Counted from the stretch's first letter, positions 1 to 8,154 are shown. The stretch is 64,000 bases of DNA from Bacteroidales bacterium (GCA_003150235.1 QAMW01000017.1:1-64000); one strand, 5' to 3'. Notes: a model not told the origin generated them from the letters alone. Program-made: numbers and translations.

Positions 1-183
1 TGGGAAAAGGGTTGTATCGAATACCACAACAAATTAATAAGGCAATACATCCCAAAAGGAACGGACTTTGATTCTATATCTGACGAAATGCTCAAGGAGA
101 TTATCATTAAAATAAACAGACGACCGAGGTTGAAGCTTGGTTTTTCAACCCCCGTCGCCGAGTTCTTCAAATTTATTGCCTAA
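1..183 (+). CDS. IS30-family transposase, C-terminal end (cut by window edge)
   Basis: The reading frame is open from base 1 to the TAA at 181-183 and gives about 60 residues. It contains NKLIRQYIPKG followed by a basic stretch with NRRPR and a FSTP-type end. This is the typical C-terminus of IS30-family DDE transposases; the glutamate just before HNKLIRQ is probably the last catalytic residue. The first part lies outside the window, so completeness of the gene cannot be judged. The gene converges on, and overlaps, the truncated Asp-box gene on the other strand. Family assignment is by motif recognition. Confidence 0.85.
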   Translation, partial: WEKGCIEYHNKLIRQYIPKGTDFDSISDEMLKEIIIKINRRPRLKLGFSTPVAEFFKFIA

Positions 184-207
184 TTTTGCACTTGCAGGTA
201 GAATCTG
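1..207 (+). mobile_element. Right end of an IS30-type insertion sequence
   Basis: After the transposase stop at 183, the sequence TTTTGCACTTGCAGG and the next ~10 bases look like the terminal inverted repeat of a Bacteroidetes IS30 element. The minus-strand Asp-box frame stops making family sense at about position 207-210, which I take as the junction. The exact outer boundary and any target duplication cannot be fixed because the left end is outside the window. Confidence 0.6.
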
Positions 208-1158
208 CGTAGACTTGATAATATTTCGCGCGGGGTCTCCGTTTGCGTGTCCCGCCGAATAAATTGTTTTGTTGTCGCTGTCTGCCGGGTCATACATTAT
301 TTTATATGCATAGCCGAGAATAGGAACCGCCACCTTGTCATTCAGTGCAGTTCTCCATGTCTCGCCGCAATCGAAAGATTCATAGATGGCATATTCTCCA
401 CTGATAAACAGATGGTCTGCATTGTCAGGGTCAAAAGCTATACAATGACAACTGCTCTCATTATCTGGATCGGGATAAAATATCTCCCATGTTTTGCCTC
501 CGTCTATACTTCTGCACACCATGCCGACATAAATGAATGATTCGGATGTTAGAAAAAGGATATCAGGATTCTGTGGATGCCATCCCAGAAAGGAGTGTCC
601 GTTATATGTAGCTTCGTAATGTGTCAGTTTTTCCCATGTTTCGCCAAAATCTTCTGAACGAAAGATGCCACCGTGTCCCATTATCATGACGCAATTCTTA
701 TCTACGGGATGTTGTGCCATGGCGGAGAGATAAGTAAAAATATAACCATCATAGGTATATTCCATTTCAGGCGGTGTTATGTCGCGGAACTCCGTGCCGG
801 AAACCTGTCCTTTCAATAGTCTGGTTACCGGACGTAAATCCATGCCGGTTATCTGAGAATATTCATCAGGAATAACTGATGCTATTATTTCATCACCTAA
901 AATGCGGAAATCAATTACATTGATGCCTTGCATAGCAAACGGTTCCCATTGGGAACGTGCTCCTTTGGCGTGTCGCATTATGCCGTTCGGTCCGGGAGCA
1001 TACAGCATATCATCAATCACCTGAAGTCTCGGACACCCCGTCGCAAGGTTTTCGCCAAAACCGGTGGATATAATCTGCGATTCCGCAGAAGATTGTCCCT
1101 GCACATGTAATGCGCATATAAATATCGCCGACAGTAAGATTTTTGCTGTTTTCTTCAT
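145..1158 (-). pseudogene. Secreted Asp-box (BNR/sialidase-like propeller) protein, 3' end lost to IS30
   Basis: The 337-residue frame begins with a clear signal peptide (MKKTAKILLSAIFICALHVQG). It contains three Asp-boxes of the SxDxGxTW type: RSEDFGETW, RSIDGGKTW and ESFDCGETW. Such repeats sit on the blades of sialidase or sortilin-like beta-propellers in exported proteins. A fourth box appears to begin at IIKST and is then replaced by residues read from the insertion-sequence end, stopping at 145. The native C-terminus is therefore missing. The substrate is unknown, and no FRIP motif or sialidase catalytic set is visible. It may be a non-catalytic propeller. Confidence 0.75.
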
Positions 1159-1170
1159 TTGCTAATCAGT

Positions 1171-1896
1171 TTAAGATTTAAAATTGAACTCTTTCCATTC
1201 CTTTGCAATCTCAGACAACCGGTATTTCTGCTTTGGATGATGGGGCTGATCTGGATAAAGTCGTTCTATGGCACCATCAGATAGGGCAGGGTTGAGATAA
1301 TTCTCCCTAAATCGTTTGGCACTATTTAAATTGAATAAAGACATTATATCTCTGAGAGACATATAGTATTCACCCATCAATGTAATAAGTTGGGAAACTT
1401 GGGTCGTACTTGGGTCGTACTTGGGTCGTACTCGGCCGGTGGTTGACTGGTAGTTGAGCGGTGGTTGAAGGTGATATAGACGAATCCGCTCGTCATACAT
1501 GTCGCGAGGCATTATCTTGGTTGTGCTTTCAATTTTGTAGTAAGGTCTGCCACGGAATGTATAAGGCTTCTGACCCCATTCCCATCCGTTGAAATGGAAA
1601 GCGATCACTTTATTACCCGGATACTCGGGAACATCAACATAAATAGGTGGTATATCGTAAGCCGGCTCCAAACCGGCAAGAGCCTGAGCAAGCTCCCGCT
1701 TCGTATCATCCGTCACCTGCTGACCGACAATCTTCAGCGACTTCGGTGCGACACCGAAAATCAGCCAGCCACCCTCGGTATTGAGAAACGCGCACGCCGC
1801 GTGCATACCGTCTTTCAACTCGCCGGTAGTCTTCTTCAGCTCCAGAGTTCGCGACTCATCCGAAGCAATTAATGCCTTTATCTCCTCAATAGTCAT
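1171..1896 (-). CDS. Short AlbA_2 (Schlafen AlbA) domain protein with winged-helix C-terminus
   Basis: The N-terminus from MTIEEIKALI onward (residues ~1-135) is an AlbA_2 domain: ESRTLELKKTTGEL, then NTEGGWLIFGV. The C-terminal ~75 residues (MSLRDIMSLFNL... to KYRLSEIAKEW) resemble the winged helix that ends these putative transcriptional regulators. Homologues are usually 450-500 residues with a histidine-kinase-like ATPase domain in the middle; that part is absent, leaving ~241 residues. The longer frame starts at 2037, but a -7 motif at 1920-1927 lies inside that extension, so the ATG at 1896 is preferred. The linker is encoded by an 11-bp tandem repeat (1397-1429). The function is unknown; proteins of this class are common in accessory DNA. 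Confidence 0.7.
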   Translation of the reverse strand: MTIEEIKALIASDESRTLELKKTTGELKDGMHAACAFLNTEGGWLIFGVAPKSLKIVGQQVTDDTKRELAQALAGLEPAYDIPPIYVDVPEYPGNKVIAFHFNGWEWGQKPYTFRGRPYYKIESTTKIMPRDMYDERIRLYHLQPPLNYQSTTGRVRPKYDPSTTQVSQLITLMGEYYMSLRDIMSLFNLNSAKRFRENYLNPALSDGAIERLYPDQPHHPKQKYRLSEIAKEWKEFNFKS

Positions 1897-1919
1897 CTTG
1901 CCCAATAAACTGTTATTTA

Positions 1920-1927
1920 CAAATTTA
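1920..1927 (-). promoter_or_regulatory. Putative -7 promoter element for the AlbA_2 gene
   Basis: TAAATTTG on the minus strand matches the Bacteroidetes TAnnTTTG motif and lies 24 bases before the ATG at 1896. It supports the shorter start. Confidence 0.5.
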
Positions 1928-2013
1928 TAATTTTTTTCGCTACTTATGCAACATCCTCCTATACAACTTCGTAGTGATTCATTTACTTTTACACCTGAGA
2001 TTGCTATATTTTG

Positions 2014-2150
2014 CCATTTTTTGATAAAAACGGACAAAAAAATCGCTGAAATTCAGACATTTCAGCGATTTTCTTGATTTGGTATTTTACTTTCGTGGTC
2101 CCACTATGACAATGGAACTCAAATTAAGCAACGTGAGTATCAGACATGAT
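2014..2150. repeat. Copy 1 of a ~137-bp dispersed repeat with hairpin and tRNA 3'-end fragment
   Basis: Nearly the same sequence recurs in the same orientation at 7709-7847. Both copies hold a perfect 13-bp hairpin and, after it, GTGGTCCCACTA, which equals the 3' end of the tRNA gene at 8081-8154 read on the plus strand. The two copies enclose about 5.7 kb. Confidence 0.8.
2039..2072. terminator. Terminator-like hairpin in repeat copy 1
   Basis: The arms AAAATCGCTGAAA and TTTCAGCGATTTT pair perfectly over 13 bp around an 8-base loop. A/T runs on both sides make it plausible as an intrinsic terminator in either direction. Confidence 0.6.
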
Positions 2151-2357
2151 GTCGTCGCAATCCCTGTCTCCGGGACTGAAAAGCGCGTTGCGACAGACCA
2201 AAGCAAAAATCTCCCGATTACGCCCTGTCCAGTCTTGATGCAAAAACTCGCATGTCGCTCTTGACAGACATAAATATGTCCTTCCGTGGAAAGTCTGACC
2301 AGAAGGTTGTATTCGTTTTGATTGTGATGAAGTTTCTGATGCAAATTCGGGCAATCT
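2151..2357. other. Spacer without a convincing gene
   Basis: A 76-codon minus-strand frame starts just after the MFS stop and runs to 2124, into the repeat. It has no recognisable domain or clear start signal. It could be a decayed gene fragment. I see no RNA gene here. Confidence 0.4.
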
Positions 2358-3683
2358 TCAGGCTTTATTCCCGTCTCTGAACATACAGAAAAACAAGATG
2401 CCTATAATTAGGGCATATCCTCCGAAAATCAGCCATGCATATTCCCATTGTCCCATGAATAGCCGCATCACGACACCCGGCTTTACTTCTATCAATTCCC
2501 ATCGGCAGAAGGCGTTTATTATAGCGCCTGCCCCCATGATGCCGAATGTCGCGCCGATGCCGTTAGACATCATCATCACCAATCCCTGACCGAATCCTTT
2601 GTTTTTCTCGGAACAGCGTCTCTCCATATATAAGTGGGACGCAATTGACAGGAAGTTGAATGCGATACCGTAAATCAGCATGGAAAGAATAAGGAAAATC
2701 AATCCTGACCCGGGATTGCCGATGCCAAGGAATCCAAATCTAAGACACCAGGCAAACATTGCGGTAGTGATAACCAGCCTTATTCCGACACGTTTGATTG
2801 CTTTGCCGACAAGCAGCATGCAAAGAGCCTCGGAAATTTGCGACAAAGAGAAAAGAAAAGTGGCATTGGTGGTTATAAAATCGTTGGCATATTCCTGGAT
2901 GCCCATAAAATGATTTATGAACGGCACTACATACCCGTTGGAGATCTGTAGACATACCCCCATGAATATAAGGAGAATAAGGAAGACGCGGATATCGGTA
3001 ATCTTGAACAGGGAAAATGCCTTTAGACCAAAGATTTCTGTCGCTGCTTTACGGGCTGTCGCCTTTGTGCCGACACGCGGTAGAAGCAATGTATATGCCG
3101 ATACGGCAAATCCGGTTGCTGCAGCACATAGCAACTGCATCGAATTGTATTGAAACCGCATTTGCGCATGGGGATTAGTATCGGAGAAAGTGATACCGAA
3201 TGCTCCGTTGTCATACCATGCACTGTTTACAAACCACATGGCAATCACGAATCCGACCGTCCCCCATATTCTAATGGCGGGGAAAGCGTCGACGGGGCGA
3301 ATGCCTTTTGAATTCAGAATCTTGAATGTGGTGGTGTTGGCAAGTGCTATGGTCGGCATATAGAAGGCGAGGAAAGCAAAATAGAGTATAAACATTGTCC
3401 GGAATTCAAACTGTCCGTTGTCTTGACAATATATCCAGCAGCATGTCATCGCCACGGCTGCAAGCAGGTGGCATACTCCCAGGACTCTGGCAGGGTGTCC
3501 GATGGTGTCGGCTATATGACCGGCAAGTGCAGGTGTTATCAACGAAACGATACCGACGGCGGCATAGAACCACGCTATGTCGCCGCCGAGACCTCCTCTT
3601 CCAAGCAGTTGACCGAATGAGGAGAGATAACATCCCCATACGCCGAACTGTAGGAAATATAGTAAGCAAAGTTTTCCTTTCAT
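2358..3683 (-). CDS. MFS permease, nucleoside:H+ symporter (NupG/XapB-like) family
   Basis: About 441 residues with roughly twelve hydrophobic segments. The N-terminus KGKLCLLYFLQFGVWGCYL and the following segments resemble nucleoside permeases of the NupG family, inner-membrane proton symporters for nucleosides. The frame extends upstream to 3728, but that would overlap the stop of the preceding gene (3706-3708), and the ATG at 3683 starts exactly at the conserved N-terminus. It follows the broken TonB receptor by about 20 bp and is probably co-transcribed with it. The protein looks intact. Family assignment is good; the substrate is inferred. Confidence 0.78.
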   Translation of the reverse strand: MKGKLCLLYFLQFGVWGCYLSSFGQLLGRGGLGGDIAWFYAAVGIVSLITPALAGHIADTIGHPARVLGVCHLLAAVAMTCCWIYCQDNGQFEFRTMFILYFAFLAFYMPTIALANTTTFKILNSKGIRPVDAFPAIRIWGTVGFVIAMWFVNSAWYDNGAFGITFSDTNPHAQMRFQYNSMQLLCAAATGFAVSAYTLLLPRVGTKATARKAATEIFGLKAFSLFKITDIRVFLILLIFMGVCLQISNGYVVPFINHFMGIQEYANDFITTNATFLFSLSQISEALCMLLVGKAIKRVGIRLVITTAMFAWCLRFGFLGIGNPGSGLIFLILSMLIYGIAFNFLSIASHLYMERRCSEKNKGFGQGLVMMMSNGIGATFGIMGAGAIINAFCRWELIEVKPGVVMRLFMGQWEYAWLIFGGYALIIGILFFCMFRDGNKA

Positions 3684-3705
3684 TAGGTCACTACGATGAA
3701 ATGAA

Positions 3706-5586
3706 TCAGAACTTAAACTCCATTCCACCTAAGATAGTGATTCCGGGCATCGGACATCCATAAATGACCTGATAATGGCGGTTGGTGAAGTTGTCCAATT
3801 TGACAAATGCCGTCACCGGGACTTTGTTTCCGAAGGTATATGCTCCTCGGAAGTTAAGCAGGGTATATTTGGTTGTGGCTCCGTCGGGAGATCCGTTTTG
3901 GAGTGACCAGATGTTTTGGTTTTCAAGGTCAAACTCGAAATCGCCGGGCGTGAATGTCAGGCGTGCGCACAGTTTGTTTTTAGGAACGTAAATGGTTTTG
4001 TTGTCGGTATGAATATAACTGTAGTTTGCGCTGACGTTCCATAATGGGTGAAATCTGTATGCAGCCTCAATCTCGAAACCTTTGTTGATGAATCTGCCTA
4101 CATTCATGTTTTTCGGCTTACCGTCGACCATCTGGGTCTGAATCATGTCCTTACCATCGATGAAGTACAAGGCGGCGCCAAGCCTGAGTCTCTGATTAAG
4201 AAGAAATTGAGAATAGCTTATTTCGTAATTGAGCATGTATTCAGGCTTCAGGTCGGGATTGTGAGGAGGGTACATGTAAAGTTCACGGATATTGGGCGAC
4301 CGAAAACCTTTTGCGAAGTTAAATTTAAATTCTGAATCATATCCCGGATGTAGTACAAAGCCTGCTGACGGCACCCAAACATTACCGTAGGATGACCCAT
4401 GCTGCAGGCGTACTCCGGCATTGATGCTGATGAAGTCGTTAAAGAATCCCTGTTGCATGATGACGTATCCCGCCACTTCGTTTTCACTTTCCTTTACCCC
4501 CTCAGTCTTTGCATCGGTCGCCTTGTCGGTGTTCCATGAATGGCCGCCCTAGTGCTGGAAGTCGATGCCTACCGACAGGTCGTTTGCCTGCCATAGATTG
4601 AGAGTCTCGAAAATAGTGAATCCCATGTTGTAGTCGTTAGAGTGGAAGAGGTAGTCTCTCGGTGTGGCGCCGGGGGCATAACCATCGTCAACGTCATGAT
4701 GTCCCCAGTTTATCCATGCCTGTGCTCCTCCGTTTACTTTGTCGTAATGATTATTTACATATACGGCACCAGTCCCGCGGAATATGTAGGTCCACATTGA
4801 TAACAACGGGGATTGCTCGGTGCCGGGATTTTCGGCTTTTGACTGCGTCATATCGGTTAGACCGCCGACTTTCCAATGCTCGGAGATGCCGTAGGATAGA
4901 TTGATGTATTCGTTTGCCAGCCAGAATGCGGAGTTTTTGCGATTGCCGTTGCTACGGTCAAGCTGACCTGCAACGGTAGCCTGAAACGCGCCTTTTTTCA
5001 CCCCTGTTGCGAGATTGAATTTCTGTGTATTGAACGAACCGAACATTGCGCGGGCTCGTCCGCTGATTCCGTCTTCTCTCTGGCTGCGAGTGATGATGTT
5101 GACTGAACCACCCATTGCGCTTGATCCATAGAGTAGCGACGAAGGTCCCTTGACAACTTCGATACGCTCTACTCCATTGGCAACATACGTGTCGGGCAAA
5201 GAGTGTCCGAATATGCCTGCCCACTGTGGCATACCGTCAATCATGAAGAGCACTTTGTTGCCCCCTCCGACACCACGGATGCTTACCGATCCGGCTGCTC
5301 CACCCGACACTCCATAACCGGCGAATCCGCGCTCCGAGGAGAAAAATCCCGGTATGTCCATTGTCATGACCGGCAATAAGGATGTCTCGGCAGAACGGTT
5401 TATCTGCTCGTCGCTGATAGTAGTCACATTAAGCGGGGTCAGCTCAACCTTGGCTTTGGCTTTCACTTCTACTTCAGGAAGTCGTTTCTCTCTCTTGATG
5501 CTGTCGGTCGATTCCGCGAATGCAGTGCCTGCAATCAGCATTGATGTCGACAGGATGCTCGGCAGGAAGATTTGTCTATAGTCCAT
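3706..5586 (-). pseudogene. TonB-dependent outer-membrane receptor interrupted by one in-frame TAG
   Basis: Two frames, 4549-5646 and 3706-4476, are parts of one reading frame separated only by a TAG at 4549-4551. The first half has a signal peptide (start chosen at the ATG at 5586), a plug domain with SIRGVGGGNKVLFMIDGMP and GPSSLLYGSSAMGGSVNII, and early barrel strands. The second half has late barrel strands ending in ILGGMEFKF. The stop replaces a residue in FQH*GGHSWN, most simply a tyrosine codon changed by one base. It lacks the N-terminal carboxypeptidase-like extension of SusC proteins, so it resembles small-ligand (metal, cobalamin or siderophore-type) receptors. A nonsense mutation, a sequencing error or readthrough are all possible. 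Confidence 0.8.
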
Positions 5587-5643
5587 ACATAATAGCATTT
5601 GTGAATAGATACTTGAATTTTTAGAATATTTCTCAATAATTGG

Positions 5644-5651
5644 CAAAATTA
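5644..5651 (-). promoter_or_regulatory. Putative -7 element for the TonB receptor gene
   Basis: TAATTTTG on the minus strand, 58 bases before the ATG at 5586. A second match (TATATTTG, 5672-5679) lies further upstream. The region is a divergent promoter shared with the methyltransferase gene. Confidence 0.5.
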
Positions 5652-5704
5652 TGAATAATTTGTGAATATTACAAATATATGTATTGAATATCGCAAATAA
5701 ATGC

Positions 5705-5712
5705 TAATTTTG
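5705..5712 (+). promoter_or_regulatory. Putative -7 element for the methyltransferase gene
   Basis: TAATTTTG matches TAnnTTTG and lies 50 bases before the ATG at 5762, back to back with the receptor promoter. Confidence 0.5.
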
Positions 5713-5761
5713 TAGTGATATATAATAATATTATGGCTATATTACAAAACTGGTATAAGAA

Positions 5762-6355
5762 ATGGAGTCATATTCATCATCATCATTTTTTGACGGCATA
5801 GCTGACACTTGGGATGCCAACGAGACTCTTTCCATCCCGGGACGAATCAACAGGTTTCTGGATATAGTTTGTGTATTTCCGGGCGAAAGTGTTCTGGATC
5901 TCGGAACCGGTACCGGGGTGCTTCTGCCGTTTCTTTCCGAACGTGTAGGCGTGGAGGGCCACGTGACCGGTGTGGATTTTTCTAAAAATATGCTTGATCG
6001 AGCAAAAGAAAAGTTTGGGGATATTGAAAATGTGCAGTTCATGTTCTGTGATTTTGAGGCGCGTTTTCCCGACGGTCGTTTCGATCTTGTGATGATGTAT
6101 TGCGTGTATCCCCACCTTAACGACCCGAAAACATTGCTCCAGACGATTGTCTCGGATCATCTCACTGATATAGGCAGGATTGTGGTGGCTTTCCCGTGCA
6201 AGGAGGATTTTGTTAACAATATACATGGGGAAATGAAGGTTGAATCCGACATGCTTCCTCCAGCACCGGTGCTGGCGCAGCGCATTCGTGGCTGGGGTAT
6301 GGATGCCAGGGTCATGGAATATTCCGATGATTTATATATACTGGAAATAAGATGA
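5762..6355 (+). CDS. Class I SAM-dependent methyltransferase
   Basis: A 197-residue protein with the Rossmann-fold SAM-binding motif I VLDLGTGTGVLLPFL (residues ~44-58), the acidic motif II VTGVDFSKNMLDRAK and FDLVMMYCVYPHL as the post-motif region. It is probably a cytoplasmic small-molecule methyltransferase of the UbiE/arsenite-methyltransferase type; the acceptor is not identifiable. It is divergent from the TonB receptor, and its stop overlaps the next gene by four bases (ATGA), so the two are translationally coupled. This pairing suggests a role with the receptor's ligand, but that is inference. Confidence 0.8.
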   Translation: MESYSSSSFFDGIADTWDANETLSIPGRINRFLDIVCVFPGESVLDLGTGTGVLLPFLSERVGVEGHVTGVDFSKNMLDRAKEKFGDIENVQFMFCDFEARFPDGRFDLVMMYCVYPHLNDPKTLLQTIVSDHLTDIGRIVVAFPCKEDFVNNIHGEMKVESDMLPPAPVLAQRIRGWGMDARVMEYSDDLYILEIR

Positions 6356-7023
6356 GAAAGAAATTGGTCATTATTTTTGCGATGCTGTCAATGGTTTTTT
6401 CATTGTCAGGACAGATGCCACTAATGGGTGTCAGGCAACGAAATTGTTCATTAAAGGATGAGGAAAAATCACGGAAAGTGGTCGAGGTGCTTAAAATGAT
6501 GAAGGATAGATATCCTGAGGCTCAGTACCGTGATGTCTACAAGAATTTCATGCAGGATTATTTCGGCCCCGGTCACATCCTGTCAGATACGATTGCTGCA
6601 TCACGATACATGAGTGAAGAACTTCAGAAAATGAGAAATTATGACGGTCCTGCTTATGAGCCAACTGGTTATAACGGAAATTTTTACAGAGTGAATCTTT
6701 CGCTCGTGAAAGATTCCATTATACCATACGACAAATATTTCCATGCTTTTTTCAGAAGTGTCTCCGGCATAGTCCCGCCTCCGCATAATGAATGGGAATC
6801 AGAATGGATGGCGATTGACGGAATAATCCGCGACAACGGGTTTTCCTATCAGGAGGAAGAATTTGACAGAAAAGAAATAATGGATTTGCTATCGAAAGGC
6901 AATTTTGTGGTGCATCATAGCGAACGGTTCAATAATGCCTACGAGCTACATTACCGCATTATTTCTAAAGAAATATTCCTGACGGAACTTCTTCCATTGA
7001 TAGAAAAATCACGCCAAAAATAA
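6352..7023 (+). CDS. Secreted protein of unknown function
   Basis: A 223-residue protein with a signal peptide (MRKKLVIIFAMLSMVFSLSG) followed by a mixed charged sequence with NFMQDYFGPGHILSD and VPPPHNEWESEWMAIDGI. I do not recognise the family. It overlaps the methyltransferase stop by ATGA, so it is the second gene of that operon, and it is followed by the convergent XRE gene after 12 bases. There is no lipobox and no later transmembrane segment; periplasmic location is inferred. Confidence 0.65.
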   Translation: MRKKLVIIFAMLSMVFSLSGQMPLMGVRQRNCSLKDEEKSRKVVEVLKMMKDRYPEAQYRDVYKNFMQDYFGPGHILSDTIAASRYMSEELQKMRNYDGPAYEPTGYNGNFYRVNLSLVKDSIIPYDKYFHAFFRSVSGIVPPPHNEWESEWMAIDGIIRDNGFSYQEEEFDRKEIMDLLSKGNFVVHHSERFNNAYELHYRIISKEIFLTELLPLIEKSRQK

Positions 7024-7035
7024 TCGCTCAGTTCC

Positions 7036-7548
7036 TTACTCTGTATCGGCATCAGCTCCAAGCTTGGTCAACAGGAGTCTCAGGCGGTATATCTCCTTGC
7101 GGCTTGAATCCAGTTCATTTTGTTGCTCTTCAAGTTTTTGTTCAAGTTGCTCGTTACGGGCGAAGAGGATTTCGTTGCGGTCTAACAATTTTTGCAAGGC
7201 TTCCTCCAGATATTCAATGCGCCGGTGATGCTCGTGATGATGATTGCTGTCAGGGTCTTCCTTGTGTGCCTGGTCATGGAATTTCTTTAGCAGGCGTTCC
7301 AGAAGGTTACTTTCTTCGAGGTCGTCAGTCAATCTGCTCTCCCGTATGGGATGGTCCTTGACATAGTAATTATCGAGACTTTCTAGCCCCATTACGCGTT
7401 TGAGGAGGGCTTCCTTCTCTGCATTAAGCTGTCCTCTGCCATTTTCAATAGCAGAAAGATAGCTCTGCGTGATTTTAAGTTTACGCGCCAGGTCAATCTG
7501 ACTCAGCCCTCTCTCTTTCCGAAGCCTTGATAAATCAACTCGTGCCAT
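7036..7548 (-). CDS. XRE-family HTH regulator with C-terminal coiled coil
   Basis: From the ATG at 7548 the protein is 170 residues. Residues ~5-55 form an XRE/Cro helix-turn-helix (LRKERGLSQIDLARKLKI, then TQSYLSAIENGRGQLN). The C-terminal half (IEYLEEALQKLLDRNEILF onward) is a long charged heptad coiled coil likely to drive dimerisation. The frame extends upstream to 7623, but a -7 motif at 7567-7574 lies in that stretch, which supports the internal start. Its target is unknown; an accessory-element regulator is possible. Confidence 0.75.
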   Translation of the reverse strand: MARVDLSRLRKERGLSQIDLARKLKITQSYLSAIENGRGQLNAEKEALLKRVMGLESLDNYYVKDHPIRESRLTDDLEESNLLERLLKKFHDQAHKEDPDSNHHHEHHRRIEYLEEALQKLLDRNEILFARNEQLEQKLEEQQNELDSSRKEIYRLRLLLTKLGADADTE

Positions 7549-7566
7549 GTCTGAAATTTTACTCTT

Positions 7567-7574
7567 CAAAATTA
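7567..7574 (-). promoter_or_regulatory. Putative -7 element for the XRE gene
   Basis: TAATTTTG on the minus strand, 19 bases before the ATG at 7548. Confidence 0.5.
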
Positions 7575-7708
7575 ATGCTTTTTTCGGATAGCACCAAGAA
7601 TAAGCGACCAAAGCCTTTGCCAATAGCCTAATTAGAATTGTATTTATAATATATGTGAGTGTCTCTAATTATAGTAGTTTGCAAGGCGAAATTTTGCGGA
7701 TTTATCGA

Positions 7709-7847
7709 CCATTTTTTGATGAAAACGGACAAAATAAAAATCGCTGAAATTCAGACATTTCAGCGATTTTCTTAATTTGGTATTTTACCTTCGTGGTCCC
7801 ACTAGGACAATGGAACTCATATTAAGCGGCCTAAATTTCAGACATTT
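7709..7847. repeat. Copy 2 of the ~137-bp dispersed repeat
   Basis: Matches 2014-2150 with scattered substitutions. It carries GTGGTCCCACTAGG, which is 14 bases identical to the plus-strand reading of the tRNA 3' end that lies 280 bp further on. Confidence 0.8.
7737..7770. terminator. Terminator-like hairpin in repeat copy 2
   Basis: Same 13-bp perfect stem (AAAATCGCTGAAA) and 8-base loop as copy 1, followed on the minus strand by a T-rich stretch. Confidence 0.6.
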
Positions 7848-8030
7848 AATCCGGGTGTAGAGATGGGCGTTAGCGATTACCGCTTATATCTGCGCGATGC
7901 TTTTTATCGTAGTTTGTGTGTCCTGAATATGCCGGATTATCGTAGTTGGCTATGTGAAATTTTGCGGATTTATCGTAGTTTCGAGGTGATTTGGGGCGGC
8001 GAGTAGGTGATTTTCAATGGTGTGGGTGAA

Positions 8031-8066
8031 AAAGAAAAAGCAGCTACGAGAGCGCTCGTAACTGCT
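8031..8066 (-). terminator. Rho-independent terminator of the tRNA gene
   Basis: On the minus strand AGCAGTTACGAG and CTCGTAGCTGCT form a 12-bp stem with one G-U pair and a 4-base loop, followed by TTTTTCTTTTTC. It starts 15 bases after the tRNA. Confidence 0.85.
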
Positions 8067-8080
8067 TGATTTTAAGTAGG

Positions 8081-8154
8081 TGGTCCCACTAGGGCTTGAA
8101 CCTAGGACTCCCTGATTATGAGTCAGGTGCTCTAACCAACTGAGCTATGGGACC
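8081..8154 (-). tRNA. tRNA with CAU anticodon (Ile2 or elongator Met)
   Basis: The minus strand reads GGTCCCATAGCTCAGTTGG at the 5' end and closes with GTGGGACC plus an A discriminator. The anticodon arm is CCTGA-CTCATAA-TCAGG, giving anticodon CAU, and the T arm is CTAGG-TTCAAGC-CCTAG. A G1-C72 pair and the absence of initiator features exclude tRNA-fMet as the first choice. Whether C34 is lysidine-modified (isoleucine) cannot be told from DNA alone. The CCA end is not encoded. A promoter and a terminator flank it, so it is a single-gene transcript. Confidence 0.92.

Larger units (their letters stand above)
7671..7985. repeat. Degenerate 33-bp repeats in two clusters
   Basis: ATCGTAGTT occurs at 7906, 7939 and 7972, exactly 33 bp apart. 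A variant (ATAGTAGTT) begins at 7671, with the next unit start ATCG at 7704, again 33 bp on. The 20-mer GAAATTTTGCGGATTTATCG occurs at 7688-7707 and 7956-7975. The repeat copy at 7709-7847 sits between the two clusters. Confidence 0.7.

Noticed and set aside
2087..2354. Two overlapping small minus-strand frames behind the MFS gene
   Set aside because: They overlap each other and the dispersed repeat, and have no recognisable domain; listed only as spacer.
4549..4551. TAG recoding in this genome
   Set aside because: The other genes end normally and no suppressor tRNA is seen; one isolated TAG is better explained by mutation or error.
7671..7985. CRISPR array
   Set aside because: The 33-bp units are degenerate, directly abutting and without unique spacers; no cas genes are present.
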